Source of the DNA: a bacterium
Lineage (GTDB): Bacteria; Sumerlaeota; Sumerlaeia; SLMS01
DNA: 64,000 nt
Direction: 5' to 3'
Assembly (NCBI GenBank): GCA_016125005.1
Contig: WGMQ01000005.1
Location: 62,001-126,000, forward strand
Both the position numbers and the translations under genes were made by a program. Positions 37,996 through 49,187 of the stretch are shown piece after piece. Under the pieces are notes generated by a model. The model did no database searches. It was given only the letters and a program-made list of their open reading frames with translations, and was not told where the DNA came from. The stretch's first letter is position 1, and each line of letters starts with the position of its first letter.

Positions 37996-38829
37996 TCAGT
38001 GTGCGCTCGGCTGGATGCCCAGGTAAAGTACAAAGAAAACGAAGAGCCAGATCACGTCGACGAAGTGCCAGTACCAGCTCGCCGCGTTCATCGAGAAGTG
38101 ACGCCTGCGGTCGAAGCTGCCAAGCTCCATGCGGGCGTACACCACGAAGAGCATCAGCAGGCCCGTGATGACGTGGAAGCCGTGGAAACCGGTGATCAGG
38201 TAGAAGATCGTGCCCACGTAGCTGGACGACGGGGTGAAGCCGAAGTAGCTCATCAGGTGGCCCCACTCGTACCCCTGCATCCCGATGAAGATGAAGCCGA
38301 GGATCAGGGTGAACATAAGCCAATTCTTGGCCGCGGCGCGGCGTCCGCGGAGCAGTGCCTTGTGGGCCAACTCGCAGGTGATCGAGCTTGCAACCAGCAC
38401 GCCCGTGCCAAGAGCCGGAATGGAGAGGGCAATGTGCGGCGTCCCGATGGGCGGCCAGGTGTTGCCGAGGATCGCGCGCGACTCCGCGTGGTACATCGTG
38501 TAGAAAAGGTGCCCGAAAAAGGCCGAGAAGATCGCCGCTTCGGACAGCAGGAAGAGCTTCCACGCCATGGTGAGCGTGTTGTTCCCCCAGGTCTGGTCGA
38601 TCGTGGTCTTCTCGCGGATGACCATGGTAACCCAGCCGAGTGTCCCGACCAGCGTCAGGAATCCGCCGAACCCGAGGATCGCGGGCCACAGGTAATGCAG
38701 CGGCAACTCGGGCCGCAGCGCGAGAATGGCCGCCACGGGCAGGGGCGAGATGCCCAGCACCAGAATGAAGGGCCAGATGGTCGGTTCTGGCAGGTGAATG
38801 TGTTCTTCTTCGTGCGCAGCGGCAGACAT
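37996..38829 (-). CDS. ctaE: Cytochrome c oxidase subunit III
   Basis: Polytopic; EAAIFSAFFGHLFYTMYH, GFHVITGLLML, SWYWHFVDVIWLFVFFVLYL. Confidence 0.9.
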   Translation of the reverse strand: MSAAAHEEEHIHLPEPTIWPFILVLGISPLPVAAILALRPELPLHYLWPAILGFGGFLTLVGTLGWVTMVIREKTTIDQTWGNNTLTMAWKLFLLSEAAIFSAFFGHLFYTMYHAESRAILGNTWPPIGTPHIALSIPALGTGVLVASSITCELAHKALLRGRRAAAKNWLMFTLILGFIFIGMQGYEWGHLMSYFGFTPSSSYVGTIFYLITGFHGFHVITGLLMLFVVYARMELGSFDRRRHFSMNAASWYWHFVDVIWLFVFFVLYLGIQPSAH

Positions 38830-38832
38830 CGC

Positions 38833-39030
38833 TTAGACGCTCCTGAAAAGATCAGAGTTATCGAAAGGCATCACGCCAAGGCGGATCAGCCCGTACATCG
38901 TTCCCGCCATCAGCAACAGCACGACGACAAGGAGCACAATCCCGAACACCAGCGACGCGCGCTTCTGCCGGGCCAGCACTGCTACTTCTTCTTCCTCCGT
39001 CACGGAGGAGATCACGATTCCCTTCCTCAT
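38833..39030 (-). CDS. Small single-TM protein in cytochrome oxidase operon
   Basis: 65-aa ORF with one TM, 4-bp overlap with ctaG stop side. Confidence 0.55.
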   Translation of the reverse strand: MRKGIVISSVTEEEEVAVLARQKRASLVFGIVLLVVVLLLMAGTMYGLIRLGVMPFDNSDLFRSV

Positions 39031-39686
39031 TTCGCCCCTCCATTCCGAACATTGAGGGCGTCCTGGGTGCCAGCCTTGTAGGCTGCCTGGGCCGCTTCGT
39101 AACTGGCCTTGTCGCTCAGGTGCAGCGTATAGGCCATCTTGAGCACTTCCACGTCCGACTCGACCTTGTCGGTGAATGTATAGATCACCGGCATGTTGAG
39201 GGTTTCGAATGGTCCGATTTTCTGCTGGGTGAAACAGAAGCAGGCCTCGAGGATGAGGCTGTCCTCCGCACCTGCCGCCATCGGGTAAACGTCGTGCACC
39301 GGCTTGAAGTAAATCGTCTCGCCGCTGGTGTTCACGAAGCGGTAGTCGTTGATCATGCGCTCGCCGATGTGGGTCTTCTGCATGCGGTTCTTCACGGTGA
39401 AGACGATGGGGAGATTGTCGGCCGTGGTGGCGCTGAAGTACACGTCGACAGGACGTCCGATCTTCTGACCGCTGGCATCGCCGCGCAGCGCTGTCGGGGA
39501 TTCGGCCAAAAGCCCGACCCGACGACAGATCGTGACGAAGAACTCTGCATTGGCGAAGGCGAAACCGAACATCCCGACCGCGAGCACCAGGAGAATCGCG
39601 AGATAGCGGGTGTTTTGGCGCGACCGGCTCTGGCCGGGAACGCGTTCATCCACCACAACGGGGGGCTGCTTTTCCTGATTTTCCAT
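39027..39686 (-). CDS. ctaG: Cytochrome c oxidase assembly protein CtaG/Cox11
   Basis: Cox11 signature EACFCFTQQKIGPFETLNMPVIYTF with TM anchor. Confidence 0.88.
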   Translation of the reverse strand: MENQEKQPPVVVDERVPGQSRSRQNTRYLAILLVLAVGMFGFAFANAEFFVTICRRVGLLAESPTALRGDASGQKIGRPVDVYFSATTADNLPIVFTVKNRMQKTHIGERMINDYRFVNTSGETIYFKPVHDVYPMAAGAEDSLILEACFCFTQQKIGPFETLNMPVIYTFTDKVESDVEVLKMAYTLHLSDKASYEAAQAAYKAGTQDALNVRNGGAK

Positions 39687-39719
39687 CCTGCGCGTTCTCC
39701 TTTCCGGTGCCGGACCGGC

Positions 39720-40655
39720 TCACAAAATCGGGATGCGATAGGCCACGTCGACCATCATGGCGATGAAAAGTCCGAACAGATAGACGATGGAGAACCCGAA
39801 CATTCCCCAATACTGGCTGCGTTCCTGACGCTGGAGGGAGAGAATCGACTTCCACAGGAACAGGCCGCCGAAGATCACTGCGCCGACGAGATAGACGAGC
39901 CCGGCCTCCGCCCAGACGAGCGAAAGGCTCACGCCGATCAGCGCGATTGTATAGACGACCATCTGGCGAAGCGTGCTCAACTCACCGGCCACGTTGGGCA
40001 TCATGGGGAGCGGGTTTGCCTTGTAGTCCTCCTGCAGGCAAAGCGCCAGCGCCCAGAAGTGGGGCGGAGTCCAGAGGAAGATGATCGCGAACATGGCCCA
40101 CGGGACCCATGTCATACCGTCGATGCCCGTTACTGCAGCCCAGGCGATCACCGGTCCCATCGCGCCCGCCGCGCCGCCGATCACGATGTTCTGAGCCGTG
40201 CGGGGCTTCAGGTACATCGTGTAGAAGAACGCATAGAACAGGATGGTGCCGAGCGCCAGGAAGGCGCTGAACCATGTATAGACAACGGCGAAGATCGCCG
40301 TCCCCGCCACGCCAATGGCTGTGGCGAAAACCAGCGCATGGAACGGCTTGATGCGACCCATGGGAAGCGGGCGGCGCTTGGCCGTGCGCTTCATCAGCTT
40401 GTCGCGATCGCGCTCCAGATACTGGTTGAGCGCATTCGCCGACCCTGCCGTGAGGAAAAGCCCCAACATCACCAGCAGGAAGTCCACGGGGCGGTGGGAG
40501 AACTCGCCCTGCCACACGAGGCCCGCGGCCCCGGTGATCAGCACCAGCAGGCAGATCGTCGGCTTGGTCAGGGCCAGATAGTCCCTCACCATAGAACCGA
40601 CGGACACGCGTGGTGCCTCGGCGATGGGCTCCATGACAACCGCTACATCAGGCAT
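39720..40655 (-). CDS. ctaB: Protoheme IX farnesyltransferase
   Basis: LTKPTICLLVLITGAAGL, NALNQYLERDRDKLMKRTAKRRPLPMGRI, WTPPHFWALALCLQEDYKANPLPMMPNV. Confidence 0.93.
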   Translation of the reverse strand: MPDVAVVMEPIAEAPRVSVGSMVRDYLALTKPTICLLVLITGAAGLVWQGEFSHRPVDFLLVMLGLFLTAGSANALNQYLERDRDKLMKRTAKRRPLPMGRIKPFHALVFATAIGVAGTAIFAVVYTWFSAFLALGTILFYAFFYTMYLKPRTAQNIVIGGAAGAMGPVIAWAAVTGIDGMTWVPWAMFAIIFLWTPPHFWALALCLQEDYKANPLPMMPNVAGELSTLRQMVVYTIALIGVSLSLVWAEAGLVYLVGAVIFGGLFLWKSILSLQRQERSQYWGMFGFSIVYLFGLFIAMMVDVAYRIPIL

Positions 40656-41808
40656 GAGCAGGCTCCTGGCTCGCTTTCGCGGCCTTTTCTTCCCGCTCGG
40701 CAAGAGCCGCTTCGGAAACCACCGGGTGACACTTCGTCTCGTAGATGACGACCAGCACGGAGAGCAGCAGCACGAGACCCACCGACTGGTGTGTCAGCGC
40801 CAAGTGCGGATGCACGCCCTTGAGCAGAGTGAAGATTCCGAGGATGATCTGCAGCACCACGATGGCCGGAGCCAATCGAAGCGCCCAGCGCGCAACCTTC
40901 GAGACCTCGATATAGGCGGCGCTCAGCGCCATGTAAAGCACGGCCAGCGCGACTGCGAAGGCGAACCAGCGGTGCGTCAACTGGATCATCACCACGTTTT
41001 CGGTCAGGTTGTGGTACAGGCCCGTTCCCGCCTCCCAGACTCCCGGAGCAATCCACTGATCGCCCATCTTCGGCCAGGTGTTCATGGTGTAGCCGGCGTG
41101 GCTGGCAGCCATGAGCCCGCCGGAAAACAGCTGGATCATGATCACCACATAGACCGCAGACGAAACGCGGAGGATCGTGTTGCCGGGCGAAGGCTTCTCG
41201 ACAGTCGCGGGGTGGAGGAGCTTGAGAAGCATCCATGAAAGGATACTGGTGAAGATGAAGGCGTTGACCAAATGGATGGAAACCTTCACCGAATCCAGAT
41301 GGAACTTCACGGCAAGGCCGCCGAGCACCGCTTGGGCAACCAGGACGAACAGGTTGATCACTGCCAGCTTGCCGATCCGTGCGCGCACCCCCTTGTAGGC
41401 CAGGGCGCACCCAAGGAACGCGAGATAGACAAGGCCGATGAACTTCGCCACCGCGCGGTGGCTCCATTCGACGAAGAACATCCGCTTGAACTCGCTCATG
41501 GCGATGCCCGCTTCAAAGCCGGGGATGTCGCGGACAAAGATGTCCTTCAGGATCACCCATCCCTCCTCCGTGGTCGGAGGAAAGATGGACTTCTTCGAGG
41601 CGATGACCTTGCCGGTCTCGTCGAGGGTTTGGCTGACGGTGAAGAACGGCCATTCGGGAATGGCAAGGCCGGACCCGCTGAGGCGCACATAGCCGCCCAG
41701 CGTCACTATGACAAAGCACAGCACGATCAGGGACCACAGGAGCCACACCGTGGGGCGTGTACCCGGCTCACGACCGTGTGCTTGAAGCGAGGACTGCGTG
41801 GACATCAA
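40648..41808 (-). CDS. ctaA: Heme A synthase
   Basis: YVRLSGSGLAIPEWP, EWSHRAVAKFIGLVYL, QLTHRWFAFAVALAV, ALTHQSVGLVLLL. Confidence 0.9.
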   Translation of the reverse strand: MMSTQSSLQAHGREPGTRPTVWLLWSLIVLCFVIVTLGGYVRLSGSGLAIPEWPFFTVSQTLDETGKVIASKKSIFPPTTEEGWVILKDIFVRDIPGFEAGIAMSEFKRMFFVEWSHRAVAKFIGLVYLAFLGCALAYKGVRARIGKLAVINLFVLVAQAVLGGLAVKFHLDSVKVSIHLVNAFIFTSILSWMLLKLLHPATVEKPSPGNTILRVSSAVYVVIMIQLFSGGLMAASHAGYTMNTWPKMGDQWIAPGVWEAGTGLYHNLTENVVMIQLTHRWFAFAVALAVLYMALSAAYIEVSKVARWALRLAPAIVVLQIILGIFTLLKGVHPHLALTHQSVGLVLLLSVLVVIYETKCHPVVSEAALAEREEKAAKASQEPAHA

Positions 41809-41834
41809 AAGACTTACCGGTGAACCTTTCCTGG

Positions 41835-43532
41835 TCAGACAATCTTCGGCAAACGGTCGAAGTTATGCGGGGCGGGAGGCGACTTGGTTTCCCAATCGAG
41901 CGTGTGCTGTGTTGCGTTCACGCCCCAGGGATCGTTTCCGGCCGTCCGCTTCTTGGCGACCAGGGTGTAGAGGATGTTGCCCAGCAGCATGATGCCGCCG
42001 GCCAGCATGAGCAGGTAGCCGCAGGAAATGAGGCGGTTCATGTCGAGGAACTCGGGGCGGTAGGTGTAGATGCGGCGAGCCATGCCTGCCAGACCGATCC
42101 AGTGCATCGGCATGAACGTCAGGTTCATCCCAAGGAAGATGCACCAGAAGATGATCTTGCCGAGCTTCTCGTCCAGGAAGCGTCCCGACATCTTGGGGAA
42201 CCAGTAGTAGGTGCCGCCGAGAATCGTCATCACCGAGCCGCCGAATAGCACATAGTGCAGGTGGGCGACCACGAAGTAGGAGTCGTGGACCTGGACGTCG
42301 AACGGCACGTTGGCGAGGAACACGCCCGAGACGCCGCCGATCGTGAAGAGTCCGATGAAGCCGAGCGCATACATCATCGGCACGGTGAAGCGAATCGATC
42401 CGCCCCACAGCGTCGCAAGCCAGCTGAAGATCTTCACGCCGGTGGGCACTGCGATCAGCATCGTCATGAAGCCGAAGTAGGCGCGGAGCCAGGGCTCCAT
42501 GCCGGCGGAGAACATGTGGTGGCCCCAAACGAGGAAGCCGATGATCGCGATGAAGGCCGTCGCGTAGACCATGCCCTTGTAGCCGAAGACGTGCTTTCCG
42601 GAGAAGGAGGCCATGATGTGCGACACGATTCCGAAGCCCGGAAGGATCATGATGTACACGGCCGGGTGGCTATAGAACCAGAAAAGGTGCTGGTAGAGGA
42701 GCGGGTCGCCGCCGCGCGCCGGATCGAAGAAGCCGGTGCCAATGAGCCGATCGGTCAGCAGCATCGTCACCACGCCGGCAAGCACCGGCGTGCCGATCAG
42801 GGCCATCCAGCTCTGGATCAGCACCGTCCAGCAGAAGAGCGGCATCTTGAACCACTTCATGCCGGGGGCGCGCATCGTCGACATCGTGACGATGAAGTTG
42901 ATGGCACCCATGATCGAGCTGACGCCCGCCAGGTGAATGCCGAAGATCCACATGTCCACGCCGATGTTGGGCGAGTACGTGCGGGTCGAGAGAGGAGCGT
43001 AGCCCGTCCAGCCCGCGCCGGTCGATCCGAAGGCAAAGCTGCAAATCATCAGCAGCGCCGACGGGATCAGCAGCCAGAACGCGAAGGCGTTCATCTTCGG
43101 GAAGGCCATGTCACGCGCGCCGATCAGCAGCGGGACGAAGTAGTTCGAGAAGCCCGCAAAGCCCGGGATGATCGCAAAGAAGATCATGAAGGACGCGTGC
43201 ATGCCGATGAACTGATTGAACAACTCCGGGCTCAGAAGGGCTTTGCCCGCGTTCAGTCCCATCGTGGCGTTCGTTCCATCCGTCAGGATGGGGAGCGCCA
43301 ACTGGGCGCGGATACCACCCGCGAGCGCACCACCCGCGAAGGCGGAGAAGAATGCGAACCAGAGGTACATGACGCCGATCAGCTTGTGATCCACGGTCGT
43401 GAGCCAGCGGAGGATCCCCTTGTATTCCTTGTGAAGGTGGGGGGTCTCCTCAGCGGGGATGTAAATGGGGGCCTCTGCCGGGCGTGCGGCGCCCTTGGCG
43501 TCGGAACCGGGTTCGGGTAGGATGATGCTCAT
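41835..43532 (-). CDS. ctaD: Cytochrome c oxidase subunit I
   Basis: [51 protein letters not shown]. Confidence 0.96.
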   Translation of the reverse strand: MSIILPEPGSDAKGAARPAEAPIYIPAEETPHLHKEYKGILRWLTTVDHKLIGVMYLWFAFFSAFAGGALAGGIRAQLALPILTDGTNATMGLNAGKALLSPELFNQFIGMHASFMIFFAIIPGFAGFSNYFVPLLIGARDMAFPKMNAFAFWLLIPSALLMICSFAFGSTGAGWTGYAPLSTRTYSPNIGVDMWIFGIHLAGVSSIMGAINFIVTMSTMRAPGMKWFKMPLFCWTVLIQSWMALIGTPVLAGVVTMLLTDRLIGTGFFDPARGGDPLLYQHLFWFYSHPAVYIMILPGFGIVSHIMASFSGKHVFGYKGMVYATAFIAIIGFLVWGHHMFSAGMEPWLRAYFGFMTMLIAVPTGVKIFSWLATLWGGSIRFTVPMMYALGFIGLFTIGGVSGVFLANVPFDVQVHDSYFVVAHLHYVLFGGSVMTILGGTYYWFPKMSGRFLDEKLGKIIFWCIFLGMNLTFMPMHWIGLAGMARRIYTYRPEFLDMNRLISCGYLLMLAGGIMLLGNILYTLVAKKRTAGNDPWGVNATQHTLDWETKSPPAPHNFDRLPKIV

Positions 43533-43562
43533 TTCCTTCCGTCCTTCCTGCGTTGAAATCGG

Positions 43563-44441
43563 TTAGTGGTTCGTGGTGGTGCTGGTGGCGAGTGCGGTGG
43601 CGGTGACGTCCTCACCCAGGAGAGCAGCCACGTATTCCTGCTCCTCAGGCGGGAACTTGGCGCCCTTCTTCTTGAGCCACTGGTAGAATTCCTTCTCGGG
43701 CACGACGTTCACGTGGATAAGCATGTAGGCGTGCAGCGTACCGCAAAGCTCGGCGCACTGGCCCTTGTAGGAGCCCTCGCGTTTCGTCCGGATCCAAGAG
43801 GTGTTAATGCGGCCGGGGATTACGTCGAACTTCACGCCGAATGCGGGCACCCACCAGGCGTGATTCACCTGGAAGGACTGGCCGTTGAGGAGGATCGCCT
43901 TGTCGACCGGCAGGACCAGCGGGTCCTTGCCGTCGCCCTCGTCCGTCACGGTCACGTCATACTTGGGAAGCGTATACTGCCAGTAGAACTGGGCCCCAAC
44001 CACGTCCACGACCAAGTCAGGCTTCGTCGGGGGCTTTTCCATGTAGCGCAGCACCCCGTAGGCGGGAACCGCCATCGCCACAAGCACCACGGCAGGGACG
44101 ATGGTCCAGAACACCTCAAGCGGCAGGTGCTCGTGAAAGGTGGCGGGGACCGGGTTGTTCTTCTCGTTGAAGCGTCCGATGATATACAGCAGCGTGATGA
44201 TGGGCGCGAAGAGGAACGGGAAGATCACCGCCACTGTCCAAGCTGTATTCACGCGAACCATCTCGGCCACAGTGGTTGATGGCTGGAAGATCCAGTTCGT
44301 GATCGGGCTCGTCTCCGTCGGACTGCCACCGGGCGCCGCGGGAGAGTAGAACGAATAGACCAACGCAGCCGATGCGAAGGCCAGCAACGTCCCGACGACC
44401 CAGATGGCCACGAGATTGCGGATGTCTTTGTCCTTGAACAT
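43563..44441 (-). CDS. ctaC: Cytochrome c oxidase subunit II (CuA, no fused cytochrome c)
   Basis: CAELCGTLHAYM CuA motif; NHAWWVPAFGVKFDVIPGR; two N-terminal TMs. Confidence 0.95.
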   Translation of the reverse strand: MFKDKDIRNLVAIWVVGTLLAFASAALVYSFYSPAAPGGSPTETSPITNWIFQPSTTVAEMVRVNTAWTVAVIFPFLFAPIITLLYIIGRFNEKNNPVPATFHEHLPLEVFWTIVPAVVLVAMAVPAYGVLRYMEKPPTKPDLVVDVVGAQFYWQYTLPKYDVTVTDEGDGKDPLVLPVDKAILLNGQSFQVNHAWWVPAFGVKFDVIPGRINTSWIRTKREGSYKGQCAELCGTLHAYMLIHVNVVPEKEFYQWLKKKGAKFPPEEQEYVAALLGEDVTATALATSTTTNH

Positions 44442-44532
44442 GCGTTAAATCCTCTTCGATTTCGTGGGCGAATTGACCCGCCTTGCCGGTCGACATCGGT
44501 CACTTAGACCTGACAGCGAAAACCTTGCAAGG

Positions 44533-45186
44533 TTACATTTTCCCCGGTGTGCCGTTTTCGGCCTCGCGGAGCATCTGGCGAATGGCAAAGTCCACGGGGA
44601 CTCGTGTTTCCTTGTACGAATCGATCTTGATCGAAACGGCGCCGCCCGGCTGGGGAAGGGCTGCGATGTCCTTCTCGCTGTCCGCCGGGATGGCCAGATC
44701 CTTCATGAACTCGGCGTGGATGTAGTGGATCACCGCGTAGCGCTGCTCCGGATCGAGAGCCGGGAAAGCAGGCATGGAGCCCAGCCCCTTCTCCAGGGTG
44801 TGGTACATCCCGAGGGTGGATGCGCCCTGCTTCCAGTTGTCGAGGCTATGGAAGTTGCGCGGCTTGACCGCGAGCTTGCTTCCTGCGGTGCCGTTTCCAA
44901 GACCTTCCGCCCCGTGGCACGAGGCGCAGTTATTGGCGAACACCTTGGTGCCGAGGGCCACCAGATCCTCCGACGGCTTCATCAGCTTGCGATGGTCGTA
45001 AACCTTCTCCTCCGCGACTGCCTCGGGGGCCGGTGGCGGTGACAGGAGCTTCTCCACTCCACCTTCCTTCATGCCGATCTTGAAGGGGATTGTCGCGGTC
45101 AGGTACACGAGGTACACGCCCACGACGGCCAACGGCAGGAAGATGAAGATCGAGCTCTTTTCCTTCGGAGCGTTTTCGTTATGCAT
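44533..45186 (-). CDS. Membrane-anchored mono-heme cytochrome c between ACIII and aa3 genes
   Basis: FANNCASCHGAEGLGNG heme site; N-terminal TM; ORF start at 45186. Confidence 0.85.
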   Translation of the reverse strand: MHNENAPKEKSSIFIFLPLAVVGVYLVYLTATIPFKIGMKEGGVEKLLSPPPAPEAVAEEKVYDHRKLMKPSEDLVALGTKVFANNCASCHGAEGLGNGTAGSKLAVKPRNFHSLDNWKQGASTLGMYHTLEKGLGSMPAFPALDPEQRYAVIHYIHAEFMKDLAIPADSEKDIAALPQPGGAVSIKIDSYKETRVPVDFAIRQMLREAENGTPGKM

Positions 45187-46408
45187 GGAGGTACTCCCCA
45201 TTGATGCTGGAGATCAGGTCCGGGTCCTCGACCGGGACGATCGAAGCCTCGGACGCGAGCGAGTGGGTTACGCTCCATCCGAAGACGCCGCCCACGCCGA
45301 TGAAGGTCATGATGTTCACAAAGCTCGGCCACAGGTAGGTCTGGGCCTGCTCCGCGTCCACCGGGCCGACGGTCCACCACAGGTCCACATACTGCCCGCC
45401 CAGGATGCACGCCGCCACGATCACGTGGGCAAGGATGCTGGTGCGGCACTTCGGCGGCATCAGCACGAAGAACGGAATCAGCCACTTCAGCACGGGGATG
45501 GCCAGCGTGAAAAGCAACCAGCCGTGCTCATAGCGCTTCAGGTAGAAGAACGTCTCGTCGGGGATGTTCGCGTACCAGATCAGCATGAACTGGGAGAAGC
45601 CGATATAGACAAAGAACGTCGAGAAGCCCATGACGTAGGTGCCCATGTCATAGAGCTGGCGCTTCTCGGCCAGGTAGCCCGGGTACTTCGAGCGCAGCCA
45701 GAAGCTGAGAAGCATCATCGTCGAGAGGGCGCTCACGAATCCGCCGGAGAAGCAGTAGACGCCCCACATGGTGGAGAACCACTTGGGCTCCAGCGACATG
45801 AGGATTTCCCAACCCCAGAAGGAGAAGACAAACGTGAAGACGATCAGGAACGCGATCGAGACCTTCTCGCGGTAGGTGCGAAGTCCCGCGGCATCACGAC
45901 CCGCGCTCTTGCGCGAGGCACCGACGAGCACGAAGGTCGCGGCCGCGAGGATGCCTGTATAGACGATCATCTTGGCGGTCTGCACGGGAGCCGAAAGCCA
46001 GAAGGCCTTCACAGTGCCCTCGTAGGGATAATCGGTTCCGGGGCGCGCGCCGCTGTACAGCGTGGTCACGGCCAGCACGGCAATGATGATCGGGAAGACA
46101 AACCCGCCCTTGTAGGAGAACGCCGCCAGTGCCTCAGGCAGACGCTTCACGGTGATGAACCACTTGGCTCCCACCACATACTGAATCGCGAGGAACGCAG
46201 CGGCACCCATCGACAGGAACCAAAAGTAGGAGGCGGCCACCATCATGCCGTTCCAAGCGTTGTAGCGCGATGCCTCGGTGCCCGTGAAGGCGCCGTACAG
46301 GAAGACCAGAAGCCCAACGATGCCGATGCCTAGCAGCCCGTACTGGATGGCGGGGCTGATCCGGGCGGGACCGGGGTCTTCCACATGTTTGATTGCGTGT
46401 CCGTGCAT
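45179..46408 (-). CDS. actF: Alternative Complex III subunit ActF
   Basis: Polytopic protein in canonical act order; start MHGHAIKHVEDPG at 46408; ORF extends further upstream but overlaps actE. Confidence 0.85.
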   Translation of the reverse strand: MHGHAIKHVEDPGPARISPAIQYGLLGIGIVGLLVFLYGAFTGTEASRYNAWNGMMVAASYFWFLSMGAAAFLAIQYVVGAKWFITVKRLPEALAAFSYKGGFVFPIIIAVLAVTTLYSGARPGTDYPYEGTVKAFWLSAPVQTAKMIVYTGILAAATFVLVGASRKSAGRDAAGLRTYREKVSIAFLIVFTFVFSFWGWEILMSLEPKWFSTMWGVYCFSGGFVSALSTMMLLSFWLRSKYPGYLAEKRQLYDMGTYVMGFSTFFVYIGFSQFMLIWYANIPDETFFYLKRYEHGWLLFTLAIPVLKWLIPFFVLMPPKCRTSILAHVIVAACILGGQYVDLWWTVGPVDAEQAQTYLWPSFVNIMTFIGVGGVFGWSVTHSLASEASIVPVEDPDLISSINGEYLHA

Positions 46409-46415
46409 GGGATCC

Positions 46416-47108
46416 TTACTTCTCCGTTCCGCCGAGATAGAGCTGGGCCGGCTTGATGTCTTCGCGATAGGGGTTGTCGAGCGCCTTCGCGTCCTTCCAG
46501 CCGAGCTTTTCGACCTCGGCCAGGTCGGCCTCGGTCGGGTGCGCCGCACGGCCGAGCGCGCGGACGTAATGAACCACCGCCCACTTCTGCTCGTCGGTCA
46601 TGCGCTTGTCATAGGCCGGCATCTGCCCCTGACCCATCTTGATCGTGTGGAAGATCTGACCGTCAGCCCACTCGCTGCGAATCTTGTCGGAGTAGAGCTG
46701 CGGCGGGATCGGCATGCCCTTTTCGCGATGGGCCAGCGTAACCATGCCGTCGCCGGAACCGACCACGCCGTGGCAGACCTTGCAGTGGATGTTGTAGTAC
46801 TTGCGGCCGGTTGCCAGCGTTTCAGCGCTGACGGGCACGGGGTTCACCAGCTCACGCCCAGCCTTTTCCCCCTCGATGATGCTGTAGGGATAGGGGACGA
46901 AATCGCGGCTGATGGTGCCCGCGGGAGGAGTCCGCATTCCGCTGCCGTCCGCGAAGAAGGCACTGGGCTCCTGCGGTTTCACCGCCTGGCTGAAGTACAT
47001 GTCGGGCATGTACTGAATCTCGCGACGCTCCGGGTTGCGATCGCAGGAGGACAGGCCGACCAGCGATAGCGCAACGACGGTGACTTTGAAGAGGGATCGA
47101 ATCGTCAT
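46416..47108 (-). CDS. actE: Alternative Complex III cytochrome c subunit ActE
   Basis: Lipoprotein-like LSSCDRNPERREIQYMPDMYFSQ; YNIHCKVCHGVVGSGDGMV heme motif. Confidence 0.88.
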   Translation of the reverse strand: MTIRSLFKVTVVALSLVGLSSCDRNPERREIQYMPDMYFSQAVKPQEPSAFFADGSGMRTPPAGTISRDFVPYPYSIIEGEKAGRELVNPVPVSAETLATGRKYYNIHCKVCHGVVGSGDGMVTLAHREKGMPIPPQLYSDKIRSEWADGQIFHTIKMGQGQMPAYDKRMTDEQKWAVVHYVRALGRAAHPTEADLAEVEKLGWKDAKALDNPYREDIKPAQLYLGGTEK

Positions 47109-47119
47109 CGTGAAAGACC

Positions 47120-47704
47120 TCACCCGGCCGCCTCGAGCGGAGCCGCCCGGAAGATTACCTGCTGTTTCTCGTGATCGATGCCATCCACGATCTTTACCTT
47201 CAGCGCGCCGTTGCTCTGCAGGAACGCGATGGCCCGCTTTTCCTCTTCCTCGCCGGAGACCGGAATCACCAGCACGAAGCGGTCGTTGGTGATGCGCTTC
47301 GAGAGGATCATGGTCTTCGGACGCGGATAGAGGCCGCAGAACGCAAACATGGAAAGCAGGTTGCAGAAGGCGGCCAGCAGCACCGCCGACTCGAAGGTGA
47401 TCGGAATCCATGCGGGCCAGGAAACGAAGGGCTTGCCGCCGATGTTGATCGGCCAGTCCACCGCCGAGGTCCACGACTGGAGCATGAAGCCGAGGAACGC
47501 GCCCGACACGAGTCCGATGCGGGCGATCGTGCCGACGGGGGAGGCCTTCAACCCGAGCGCCTCCTCCATCCCGTGAACGGGATAGGGCGTGTAGGCGTCG
47601 AGGTTCTTAAAGCCCTCGGCCTCGCGGGCCTTGGTGGTCACCTCGAGAAGGTCGTGACCGTCATCGTAGAATCCAAGAATCGCAGGAACCTGAATGCGAG
47701 CCAT
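47120..47704 (-). CDS. actD: Alternative Complex III subunit ActD (DUF3341)
   Basis: ILGFYDDGHDLLEVTTKAREAEGFKNLDAYTPYPVHGMEEALG. Confidence 0.9.
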   Translation of the reverse strand: MARIQVPAILGFYDDGHDLLEVTTKAREAEGFKNLDAYTPYPVHGMEEALGLKASPVGTIARIGLVSGAFLGFMLQSWTSAVDWPINIGGKPFVSWPAWIPITFESAVLLAAFCNLLSMFAFCGLYPRPKTMILSKRITNDRFVLVIPVSGEEEEKRAIAFLQSNGALKVKIVDGIDHEKQQVIFRAAPLEAAG

Positions 47705-47706
47705 GG

Positions 47707-49167
<1,461 letters not shown>

Positions 49168-49187
49168 TCGCTAGTGCCGTCCTTTCC

